Origin: Euleptes europaea
Taxonomy: Eukaryota; Chordata; Lepidosauria; Squamata; Sphaerodactylidae
DNA: 64,000 nt
Direction of reading: 5' to 3'
Assembly: GCF_029931775.1 (NCBI RefSeq)
Contig: NC_079332.1
Span: 2,492,501-2,556,500, forward strand
Of this stretch, positions 1 to 18,111 are shown in pieces. The stretch's first letter is position 1. Each line of letters begins with the position of its first letter. A program made the translations under genes and the position numbers. A model generated the notes under the pieces. It did not search any database, had not been told where the DNA came from, and saw nothing but the letters and a program-made list of their open reading frames with translations.

Positions 1-783
1 ATCTCAGCCTAGAAGCACCCCAGAAGGGGATTTCCTTGTACCTGTTTATATTTTTATTCTTATGGTGCAGAGGAGCACGAGTCCTGTGAAAGAAAGGAAG
101 AAAAATACTGTCCAATGTGGAAAGGAGAAGGAATTTGGGTTTGATGAATTCCGCGAATGGGGGCTTGAATCCAAAACCACAAGCTACGGTTTAGGTTGTG
201 GGGTGATAAAAGGGCCTTTTAACCGATTAACGGGTTTGAACGTTGCATATTGCAATACAACAATGTTGTGTGTATTCTTCTGAGGAAACTTAACGTCATC
301 TTTTAAAAAAACATTCTTCAGAGAAACAGGAAGCTGTCTTTATTTTAATCAAATTTTATGATGCTTGTAGTACTGTCTGGTGCATCTGATTTTAAAGTGT
401 GCATCGGCGGGGCGGAGGTTTTGTAGGGTTTTTTTGGGGGGGTCGCATTTGTAACATTTTGTAAACTGCATCGAGAGTTATTTTGGTAGAAGGGTGAAGT
501 TTTCCGAATAATAAATTGGCGCAACCAGCAGCAGGATACTATATTGTGCGACAAGAAGGGTCCTCGCGTTGCAGCGCGATGCATGTTTTCAACCTTAAGC
601 GAACTTTTTGTTGTTTCCGTGAAGGCTTGAAGGAGGTGGATACAAACCAACAGAGGAAATGACAGAACCGGTGACAGGAGCAGAGAGAGAAATAACTGGC
701 AGGGTAACTTTGCAGACTTTCCCCCCCACTTACAGGAGGTGGAAATTTTTTCTTTGTTTATTGCCATAAACAATGTACTCCAT
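1..783. other. ABCC6 intron, unassigned
   Basis: I recognise no exon or repeat with confidence. The linker exons between NBD1 and TMD2 should lie upstream of the window. Confidence 0.5.
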
Positions 784-860
784 CAGGGGTCCCCAACGTT
801 TTTGAGCTTGCTTCAGGTGTTTTGCACTTGCAAGACTCGGGGGGACAGGGAACGAGGCCC
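784..860 (+). mobile_element. Fragment of hAT-like non-autonomous element
   Basis: Begins CAGGGGTCCCCAACGTTTTT, the usual end of a widespread vertebrate hAT-type MITE. The other end is not found. Confidence 0.4.
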
Positions 861-955
861 TAAGCATTGCTCCGTACCAGGAATGCCAGCATGGCGCAAC
901 AGTTATACGCAGAAAACAGCTGCTATGTGGCAAGAGTCTAACACAGCTAGTTCCC

Positions 956-1262
956 ACATGGTGTAGTGGTTAAGAGCGGTGGTTTGGAACGGTGGACTCT
1001 GATCTGGAGAACCAGGTTCGATTCCCCACTCCTCCACAGGAGTGGCGGAGGCTAATGTGGTGTTGGTTTCCCCACTCCTACACATGAAGCCAGCTGGGTG
1101 ACCTTGGGCTAGTCACCGCTCTCTTAGAGCTCTCTCAGCCCCACCTACCTCACAGGGTGTCTGTTGAGGGGAGGGGAAGGGAAGGTGACTGTAGGTTGGT
1201 TTGATTCTTCCTTAAGTGGTAGAGAAAGTCGGCATCTAAAAACCAACTCTTCTCCTTCCTCA
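956..1262 (+). mobile_element. tRNA-derived SINE, near full length
   Basis: Pol III A box TGGTGTAGTGGTTAAGAG and B box GGTTCGATTCC head a body with GGTGACCTTGGGCTAGTCAC and CACAGGGTGTCTGTTG, ending GGCATCTAAAAACCAACTC plus CTTCTT. This is the commonest family in the window (over 20 copies); later entries refer to it as the tRNA SINE. Confidence 0.9.
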
Positions 1263-1398
1263 GCCACTACATGCCACACTGACTTCTGTTCGACTGCTAA
1301 TGAGCCAGGGGTTCCTGTCTTGTCTCTTGCTTTGTTCACTCACAGTGTCGGACACTTTGGTTGTCTGTGTCATCCTAGTCTCCCTTTCTTCGGTCCAG

Positions 1399-10127
<8,729 letters not shown>

Positions 10128-10142
10128 CCAAGCTCCGGTCAC

Positions 10143-10370
10143 ACACATGAACACATGAAGCTGCCTTCTACTGAACCAGACCCTTGGTCCATCAAAGCCA
10201 GTATTGTATTGTCTACTCAGACCGGCAGCGGCTCTCCAGGGTCTCAGGCAGAGAAAGGTCTTTCACATCACCTCCTTGCCTGGTCCCTTTAACTGGAGAT
10301 GCCGGGGATTGAACCTGGGACCTTCTGCATGCCAGGCAGATGCTCTGCCACTGAGCCACAGCCCCTCCCT
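10143..10370 (-). mobile_element. Ala SINE, antisense, just after the ABCC6 stop
   Basis: ACATGAAGCTGCCTTCTACT to CACTGAGCCACAGCCCCTCC. Confidence 0.9.
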
Positions 10371-10649
10371 CAGTGCCGTATGGCCACGGGTGAACTTTGC
10401 CAAATGCTTCTGTGGATAGTTAGCCCACATTTCAAGGGCTCAGGTCTAGTGGGAGTATTCCTGCATGCAAAAAGGAAGATCTGTGTTGGGGACCCCAGCC
10501 TTACATTTTACATTTATTGTTATGGCCATTGGCCAGGATAGTCCCCAGCCTTTTTGAGCCTGCGGGTGCATTTGGAATTCTCGAGCGGCATGGTGGGCGC
10601 AGCGACAAAATGGCTGCCGCATTAAATTTCTGTGCAGTAGAGCTTCAGC

Positions 10650-10925
10650 GCTACTAGATTAATTCATGCCATCGTATTCCCTATTACTATGTTTGGGTGT
10701 GAAAGCTGGACAGTGAAGAAAGCTGATAGGAAGAAAATAGATTCCTTTGAAATGTGGTGTTGGAGGAGAGGGTTACGGATATCCTGGACTGCCAAAAACA
10801 AACAAATCAGTGGGTTATAGATCAAATCAAGCCTGAACTGACCCTAGAAGCTAAAATGACTATCGTATTTTGGTCAAGGCTGTCAAAGACAGGACATTTT
10901 GGAGGACTGCTGGACACCCCACAGT
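10650..10925 (+). mobile_element. LINE ORF2 C-terminal fragment
   Basis: GAAAGCTGGACAGTGAAGAA and GAAATGTGGTGTTGGAGGAG, with frame pieces WVIDQIKPELTLEAKMT, match the 3' end of a squamate non-LTR retrotransposon whose complete 3' tail recurs at 58292 and 59112. I cannot name the clade (Vingi-, L2- or RTE-like). Confidence 0.7.
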
Positions 10926-10944
10926 GCAGTCCTATGCAGAGTTG

Positions 10945-11050
10945 TGTTGTGTGTGTGTTAAGTGCCAACAAGTCGCTTCCGACTCATGGCAACCCTATGA
11001 ATCAGTCCTCCAAAATGTCCTGTCTTGGACAGCCTCGCTCCAGTCTTGCA
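10945..11050 (-). mobile_element. LINE 3' end, antisense
   Basis: CAAGTCGCTTCCGACTCATG and CCTCCAAAATGTCCTGTC are the reverse of the LINE tail found at 11195. Confidence 0.75.
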
Positions 11051-11194
11051 GACGGAGGGGGGCGGGGCGCGGCTTCCTTGATGTAGCTGAGATGTGAAGT
11101 TCCCGTTACCAAAATAACAATCTAGCGAAGCACAGGAAAGCCGGCGGCGTTTCGGGATGCTGAAAACTCAGGAAATGTTTGTGTGCTTTTATGC

Positions 11195-11355
11195 AGACTA
11201 TGTCAATAGATGGACTGACTCCATAAAGGAAGCCACAGCCCTCAGTCTGCAAGATCTGAGCAAGGCTGTCAAAGATAGAACATTTTGGAGGACTTTCTTC
11301 ATAGGGTCACAATGAGTCGGAAGCGACTTGACGGCATTTAACACACACACACGCA
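11195..11355 (+). mobile_element. LINE 3' end, same family
   Basis: ATGGACTGACTCCATAAAGG to GCGACTTGACGGCATTTAAC plus a CA tail. With 10945-11050 it makes an inverted pair. Confidence 0.8.
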
Positions 11356-11372
11356 GCATTTTATTAACCTAG

Positions 11373-12023
11373 TGTAATGCCTACAATCTTCATGATTATT
11401 GGAAATGTATGCTTTTATACTCAGTCCGCATACTCACACTTATAAAGATGCTAAGCCCGGGGTATAAGGGTTAGCATCGAGCACAATACCACATTCTGCA
11501 CATATATATAATGGCAATACCCCATGTATAAGGGGTCAAGTATTATTCTTTGGTTCCTATTCACTCCTGTGTGATCACTGAGTTAGCATAAACTAGCAGC
11601 CATTATGAATCAGGTGCCAGTGAGATCATCCTTGCAGGCCTGGTACAGCTAGCCGCCCTAATGAGGCCCAAGGCAGTGATTTAGGAGTGTCAGATAAGAA
11701 TGTTAAGTTTCGTTTCTCCATGAGCGATCATATGGCCACCTAAATCCACGCCTCAAAACCACACGGATAGACTATGTTAATCCAAATGTGTCCATTATTG
11801 GGTCTTTGTGTCTCTACGCACTAAATTACGTAATTGTAACACCCCTGACCAGAAGTTATAAACGTTGTTGCAATCCTTTGTTCGGGTGTGTGAATTGTCC
11901 TGCGCATTTGGGGCAGTTCTCACCCGGTGTGTCTATTGGGCCTAATAAACAAACTGCTTCGAACTCTCAACCTCCTACTGTGTTATTGTCATTGGGGATT
12001 AATACAATAATACGGGCAGTTCA
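11373..12023 (+). mobile_element. Solo LTR, class I (gammaretrovirus-like) endogenous retrovirus fossil
   Basis: A 651-bp element starts TGTAATGCCT and ends GGCAGTTCA, with a 4-bp direct repeat CTAG on each side and an internal AATAAA near 11943. The termini are imperfect inverted repeats. No internal viral genes are present, so it is a solo LTR left by recombination. The intact 4-bp duplication suggests moderate age; the class is inferred from duplication size and LTR length. Confidence 0.65.
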
Positions 12024-12457
12024 CTAGTGTTTTTCCTTTTATTATATATTTGTGGCATTGTTGATATGTATGTAATCGCCTAAGGCTGTATGCCAATAAA
12101 CCATTCATTACACCCACCCACACGTCAATAGAAAGTGAGAGGAAGGGGGGGGGGTTCTTGACACGCGTTTATCTACATGGGCGTCACGTCTAAAAGGGGA
12201 AACCTGTACCTGTTCATGTACGCAGGGGACAGTTAATAGCGCCACAGGTAAAAATACCTGTGTTTTGGGCCCGTCAGATGGAGCCCGTCCATCTCTTGTG
12301 GGAGGGGGGTCTTCCTCTTTCCCGGCTGCCCTCTAGAGAGAGGGGGGCAAACGCAAGGCAAAAAAAAAAAACCTCCCCCCCCCCCGTGCGCCAAACGGCC
12401 TCCGAAAAAGGAGAAGAAACAAACAACAACCCCGCCTTTTAAACTCGGGAAATGGGC

Positions 12458-12469
12458 GCCGCCATCTTG
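12458..12469 (+). promoter_or_regulatory. YY1-like site, copy 1
   Basis: GCCGCCATCTTG is the reverse complement of the CAAGATGGCGGC YY1 core often found just at or downstream of the transcription start of CpG-island genes. Confidence 0.55.
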
Positions 12470-12564
12470 GGGGGCTTTCACGACGCTTTCACGACACTTT
12501 CACGACAGGGCCCCCCTCTTCGACGGCAGCCAGGAGGCGGAAGGAGGAGGGGCGGGAGGTGGGC

Positions 12565-12576
12565 GCCGCCATCTTG
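12565..12576 (+). promoter_or_regulatory. YY1-like site, copy 2
   Basis: Identical 12-mer 107 bases after copy 1, inside the second copy of the duplicated promoter block. Confidence 0.55.
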
Positions 12577-12914
12577 GGGGGGCTTTTGCGACGCTTTTGC
12601 GACTCTTTTACGACGCTTTCGCGACAGGGCGCCCTCCTCGACGGCAGCCAGGAGGCGGAAGAAGGAGGAGGAGGCGGCGGCGGGCGTGGAGCGCAAAACA
12701 AAGGGGCGGCGGCGGGATGCGGAGCGGTGAGGAGAGCAGAGGAGGGGCCTGTTGGCGGGACAGAGGCCCACTGGGTGTCCCCCCCTCCCCCAGGGGTGGG
12801 GAGGTCCCCTTGGCCATGCGCTCCCCGCCCCACCCCATACCTTTCTTGCAAAGAAGGACGCGCTTGGAAAGGGGAAGGGTCCCGGGGGGCTGTGCAGCCC
12901 CCAGGGCCCGGGCC

Positions 12915-15900
12915 CGGTCGTTGTAGTGGGCCTGGGGTGGCTCTGCACAGGACCTCCGCTGTGGGGTTGCCCAGCAGTACCAACCCCGAGAGGAGCCGCA
13001 CCCGCCTAACTAAGCCTGCTCGTTTTAGTGGGGTTTAAACGAGGGCGCCTCTGCCTAGGGCTGCGTTGTGGGGCGTCCAGAAGTGCGTCCCTGGGTCCTA
13101 GGGAGAGTTTGCACCACTCTGAGCTTGCTCGTTTTAGTAGACTGGGGTGCCATTGCATGGGGCTGCCCTATGGGGTGTCCAACACAGACCTAAGGGGGAT
13201 TGCTCTAGCCTACGCCTGGTTATTGTAGCAGACTTAGACTGGAGTGACTCTGCACAGGGCCTCCACTGTGGGGTTGTCCAGCAGTACCAACCCTAAGAGG
13301 AGTCGTGAAAGCCCCCCCCCCCCACAATTTCCGAAGGGGAATTGCTCTAGCCTAAGCCTGGTTATTGTAGCAGACAGGACCTCCACTGTGGGGTTGTCCA
13401 GCAGTACCAACCCTAAGAGGAGTCACACCAGTCTAAGCCTGCTCGTTTTAGTGGGTTTAAACTAGGGCGACTCTGTGTAGGACGTTGTGGGGCGTGTTCC
13501 TGGGTCCTAGGGAGAGTTTGCACCACTCTGAGCTTGCTCGTTTTAGTAGACTGGGGTGCCACTGCATGGGGCTGCCCTATGGGGTGTCCAACACAGTCCT
13601 AAGGGGAATTGCTCCAGTCCAAGCCTGGTTATTGTAGCAGACTTAGACTGGAGTGACTCTGCACAGGGCCTCCACTGTGGCGTTGTCCAGCAGTACCAAC
13701 CCTAAGAGGAGTCGCACCAGTCTAAGCCTGCTCGTTTTAGTGGGTTTAAACTAGGGCGACTCTGCGTAGGACGTTGTGGGGCGTGTTCCTGGGTCCTAGG
13801 GAGAGTTTGCACCACTCTGACCCTGTTCATTCCAGTGCACTTAGACTGGGGTACCACGGCAATAGGACGGCCCTATGGGGTGTCCAACACAGTCCTAAGG
13901 GGAATTGCTCTAGCCTAAGCCTGGTTATTGTAGCAGACAGGACCTCCGCTGTGGGGTTGTCCAGCAGTACCAACCCTAAGAGGAGTCACACCAGTCTAAG
14001 CCTGCTCCTTTTAGTGGGTTTAAACTAGGGCGACTCTGCATAGGACGTTGTGGGGCGTGTTCCTGGGTCCTAGGGAGAGTTTGCACCACTCTGAGCTTGC
14101 TCGTTTTAGTAGACTGGGGTGCCACTGCATGGGGCTGCCCTATGGGGTGTCCAACACAGTCCTAAGGGGAATTGCTCCAGTCCAAGCCTGGTTATTGTAG
14201 CAGACTTAGACTGGAGTGACTCTGCACAGGGCCTCCACTGTGGCGTTGTCCAGCAGTACCAACCCTAAGAGGAGTCGCACCAGTCTAAGCCTGCTCGTTT
14301 TAGTGGGTTTAAACTAGGGCGACTCTGCGTAGGACGTTGTGGGGCGTGTTCCTGGGTCCTAGGGAGAGTTTGCACCACTCTGACCCTGTTCATTCCAGTG
14401 CACTTAGACTGGGGTACCACGGCAATAGGACGGCCCTATGGGGTGTCCAACACAGTCCTAAGGGGAATTGCTCTAGCCTAAGCCTGGTTATTGTAGCAGA
14501 CAGGACCTCCGCTGTGGGGTTGTCCAGCAGTACCAACCCTAAGAGGAGTCACACCAGTCTAAGCCTGCTCCTTTTAGTGGGTTTAAACTAGGGCGACTCT
14601 GCATAGGACGTTGTGGGGCGTGTTCCTGGGTCCTAGGGAGAGTTTGCACCACTCTGACCCTGTTCATTCTAGTGGACTTACACTGGGGTACTACGGCATA
14701 GGACTGCCCTATGGGGTGTCCAACACAGTCCTAAGGGGAATTGCTCCAGTCCAAGCCTGGCTATTGTAGCGGACTTAGACTGGAGTAACTCTGCACAGGA
14801 CCTTCACTGTGGGGTTGTCCAGCAGTACAATCCTAAGAGGAGTCGCACCAGTCTAAGCCTGCTCGTTTTAGTGGGTTTAAACGAGGGCGACTGCATAGGG
14901 CTGTGTTGTGGGGCGTCCAGAAGTGCGTTCCTGGGTCCTAGGGAGAGTTTGCACCAGTCTGAGCCTGTTCATTCCAGTGCACTTAGACTGGGGTACCACG
15001 GCAATAGGACGGCCCTATGGGGTGTCCAACACAGTCCTAAGGGGAGTTGCTCCATTCTAACTAAGCCTTCTCATTTTAGTGGATTTAAACTAGGGTAACT
15101 TTGCATAGGACTGCGCTGTGGGAAGTGCATTCCTAGGTCCTAGGGAGAGTTTGCACTACTCTAAGCCTGCTCATTTTAGTGGACTTAGACTGGGGTAACT
15201 CTGCATAGGACTGCGTTGGGGAAGTGCATTCCTAGGTCCTAGGGAGAGTTAGCACCACTCTAAGCCTGCTCATTTTAGTGGACTTAGACTGGGGTAACTC
15301 TGCATAGGACTGCGTTGTGGGGCATCCAAAAGTGTGTTCCTGGGTCCTAGGGAGAGTTGCACCAGTCTGAGCCTGGTCGTTTTAGTGGACCTAAACTGGA
15401 GTACCTCTGCATAGGACTGCGCTGTGGGGTTTCCAGCAGTACAATAGGCAGTCTTAAGACTGTTCATTCCAGTAGACTTAGACTGGAGTAACTCTGCATA
15501 GGGCTGCCCTGTGGTTGAGTCCAAAAGTGCATTCCTAGGGAGAGTTGCTCCGGTCTGAGCCTGGTCATTTTAGTGGACTTAGACTGGGGTAACTCTGCAT
15601 AGGACTGCCCTGTGGGGTGTCCAGCAGTACAGTCCTAAGAGGAGTTGCACCAGTCTAAGCCTGGTTATTCCAGTTGACTTAAACTAGGGTAGCCCTGCAT
15701 AGGACTGCGCTGTGGGGCGTCCAGCAGTACAATAGGCAGTCTAAGCCTGTTCATTCCAGTGGAATTAGACTGGAGTAACTCTGCATAGGGTTGCTCTGTG
15801 GGGTGTCCAACAGTGCTGTCCTAAGAGGGGTTGCTCCAGTCTACACCTGTTCATTTTAGTGCACTTAGACTGAAATAACTTTGCATAGGACTGCACTGTG

Positions 15901-15990
15901 GGGTGTCCAGAAGTGCATTCCTAGGGAGAGTTGCTCCAGTCTTAAGCCTGTTCATTTCAGTAGACTGGAATAACTCTGCATAGGATTGTG
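12915..15990 (+). repeat. Satellite-like tandem array in MARF1 intron 1
   Basis: About 30 units of roughly 95-108 bp, each containing variants of TTAGACTGGGGTAACTCTGC, ATAGGACTGC, GTGTCCAGCAGTAC, CCTAAGAGGAGTTGC and AGTCTAAGCCTG. Units between about 13450 and 14610 form a higher-order repeat of 563 bp, with nearly identical blocks at 13753 and 14316. Units after 15060 are more varied and shorter. Each monomer is an imperfect palindrome: its start (TTAGACTGG...AGGACTG) is nearly the reverse complement of its end (CAGTCCTAAG...CCAGTCTAA). Confidence 0.92.
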
Positions 15991-16109
15991 CTGAAAATAG
16001 CTCATTTGCTTTCCTGAGTTTGAAGAGGTTTTGTTTAGGTGGGGGGTGGGGGGTGGAAGCTGCTGTCATGCTTAAAATTTCTTTTGACGTTCTGTTTACT
16101 GTATATTTG

Positions 16110-16240
16110 TCTATGACTGCGCTGTGCAATACTATGCAGAGTTACTCCTGTCTAACCCCATTGAAATGATTGCACTGTAAGGTTTTTTTAGGACTGTGCA
16201 GTACATTTTTGGGGATTGCACTGTTGTGTTTTTTTTTTTT
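16110..16240 (+). repeat. Diverged monomers or dispersed relative of the array
   Basis: Contains CTATGCAGAGTTACTCCTGT and CTAACCCCATTGAAATGATTGC, the antisense form of the array motif, next to a weak sense copy. It looks like the dispersed hairpin element from which the array may have grown. Confidence 0.6.
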
Positions 16241-16848
16241 TAAGGGACACATCAAAGACCAAGACTTATTTCAGGCTGAGCTTTCACACCCGCTGCTACT
16301 TCCTCAGATACGTGGAGGGAAATTAAAGTCGGAATTCTGTTTAAGGGGAAGATTGCAAGGGGGAGTGGGTGAGAGAGAGGGGTGTGTGATACTAGGGTAT
16401 GGATTAGAGGGCCAAGAAAAATTAGAAAGAGCCTTTAAGATGCTGTTTTAAAATTCTGTTTTTTACAAGTCTGGAGATCAAGGTCAGACACTGGAATGTG
16501 CTGGGAAAACTAGCTTTTTTTATTATTGTGATGTGGCTTCTAAATTCTTAAGGGCACACTTCTAAAAATAGAGCAGAGGTTAAAAAGTATGAACAAATGA
16601 ACTTTCAAAGTTGTTTATAACAGGGAGAGATGGTACCTGGAAGCAAAATGTATGGGTGGGGAGCAAATATTTGTACTGTAATTGAATTTACTAAATTGCT
16701 GTTAAAAAACGTTTAAGCACGGTGTAGCTGACTACATCACATGTCCAGAAGCTAGAAAGTGTGCACTTTCATATTGGAACTGTGAGTTTACACACACACA
16801 TCTGTGTGTGTACATGTGTAGGAGAGGGATTTTTAAAGTGTTAGGTGG

Positions 16849-16998
16849 TTGTATTGGGACTGTAATATCCTGAAGGACATCTGAAATTTGCAGGGGGAGT
16901 GTGCTCAGTTCCTCTCTCAACTGTTGTATTGGGACTGTAATATCCTGAAGGACATCTGAAATTTGCAGGAGGAGTGTGCTCAGTTCCTCTCTGAACAC
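16849..16998 (+). repeat. Tandem duplication, 75 bp x 2
   Basis: Two nearly identical copies of a 75-bp unit starting TTGTATTGGGACTGTAATAT, differing at about two or three positions. It lies in MARF1 intron 1. Confidence 0.9.
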
Positions 16999-17909
16999 TA
17001 GTAGGGAATGAATGGTTAAGGGACGAAGAAGATGACTAGGAATTTTTAAAACGGTGTTTAATCTTAACCTGAGTTATACCTTTCTGAATTCATTGGAGGC
17101 TGCTTACTGACCCAAAAAAAAAAAAAAAAACCCACACAAAAGTACAGCTACAAAGATATTTTAATTGATCCACTTGATCGAGAGGACTTCATCCCGCAGA
17201 ATAAAAAACGAAGCTGTTCATTCTTATGGACATACATGTTCTTGTGATATTATCAGATCGCACAAATCGGCTTTTCAAGCTGCGTACTGTGTTCTTTGTG
17301 GGCTGTAAAATGTGTTAACAGCTGTCTTGTGATTCCTTGGTAATATATATAGCAGTGGGTGTTTACATGGGGCAGTGTACGTGTACAGTCCAATTTCCTA
17401 AATTCAGGCTTCCTTTAATCTTATGGAGTGGCTGATTTTCCCTCACCTTAAAGTCTGCTGTGGGTGGTGCCAGACTAAATAGCCATACAGGCAGTTGGTC
17501 ATTTTCATATGGTAATCTGACCAACATTCGCCCGTGTACAGCATCATAAATTGAGAGATGTAGTCATGCTTTTAAAAAATTTTTTACCGGCCTCCTGTTT
17601 TACAAACATTTGTATCTATTATTCATTACATTAGTCTGAGTGATATGAAACCACTCGAGCAAATGCTCCTTGGCTGTGTGGCTGAGCGACATTCCCGTTG
17701 ACTGCTTTAGTTGCTGTTTCCCACCTCTGCATTGAACTAAAAGTTAGACTTTGTCCAGGTTATCTTGACAAACTGAATAAAAGATTGCACAAGCCTAGAG
17801 GCTTCCCAGTATGTTGGACTCCCTCCAAGGCTCTGCGTGTGCAGCTGGAGGTAAAATGCATTTTACTTGGCTTTAATATGTGTCACAAAATCTCTGCATT
17901 TTTCCACAG
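16999..17909. other. MARF1 intron 1, unassigned part
   Basis: AT-rich intron with an A17 run near 17114. I recognise no repeat family or gene here. Confidence 0.6.
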
Positions 17910-18111
17910 GTAGGAAGAATGAGAGGAAGGAAGTATGCAAGAATGCCGAACGTCAAAGGGCTGTATAATGGAAAGAAACACAACGGAGGACGTCTGTGCT
18001 AGATCGCTTGGCTGGCTTCAGCGGCAAGATAAGGATGCCAAACCATGGCTCTGGAAATTCTCTAATTGCTTTTCAGCTGCGGAACAGAATTTATCTTTCA
18101 GTGCGAAGATG
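17910..18111 (+). CDS. MARF1: MARF1 exon 2: start codon
   Basis: The acceptor TTTCCACAG leads into 58 bases of 5' UTR, then ATG at 17968 (MERNTTED). [20 protein letters not shown] is the conserved N-terminus. It ends in phase 0. Confidence 0.92.

Larger units (their letters stand above)
12451..12665 (+). repeat. Tandem duplication (about 107 bp, 2 copies) of the MARF1 promoter core
   Basis: Both copies run: GGGCGCCGCCATCTTGG, then runs of the decamer CTTTCACGAC or CTTTTGCGAC, then GACGGCAGCCAGGAGGCGGA. The copies differ mainly in the decamer block, so the event is not very recent or the block mutates quickly. Confidence 0.85.
12430..12960 (+). promoter_or_regulatory. MARF1: MARF1 CpG-island promoter and probable non-coding exon 1
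   Basis: A GC- and CpG-rich block about 5 kb before the first coding exon of MARF1, with no other + strand gene to serve. It holds two YY1-like GCCGCCATCTTG sites and GGCGGG/GGAGG boxes. A possible exon 1 donor GTGAGG follows GGAGCG at 12726. The transcription start is inferred from composition, not seen. Confidence 0.7.

Noticed and set aside
1-45. Possible end of an upstream ABCC6 linker exon before GTACCT
   Set aside because: A short open frame exists but no recognisable linker motif, and the donor is not convincing.
345-773. 142-codon - strand frame
   Set aside because: No family resemblance, no splice support, and it overlaps other shadow frames.
12478-13038. Several long frames on both strands in the CpG island
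   Set aside because: High GC content removes stop codons; translations are low-complexity and mutually overlapping.
13774-14591. Two identical 84-codon frames
   Set aside because: They are copies of the same segment of the 563-bp higher-order repeat; no start context, family or splice support.
12915-15990. CRISPR-like array
   Set aside because: Units are contiguous with no unique spacers, and the host is a vertebrate.
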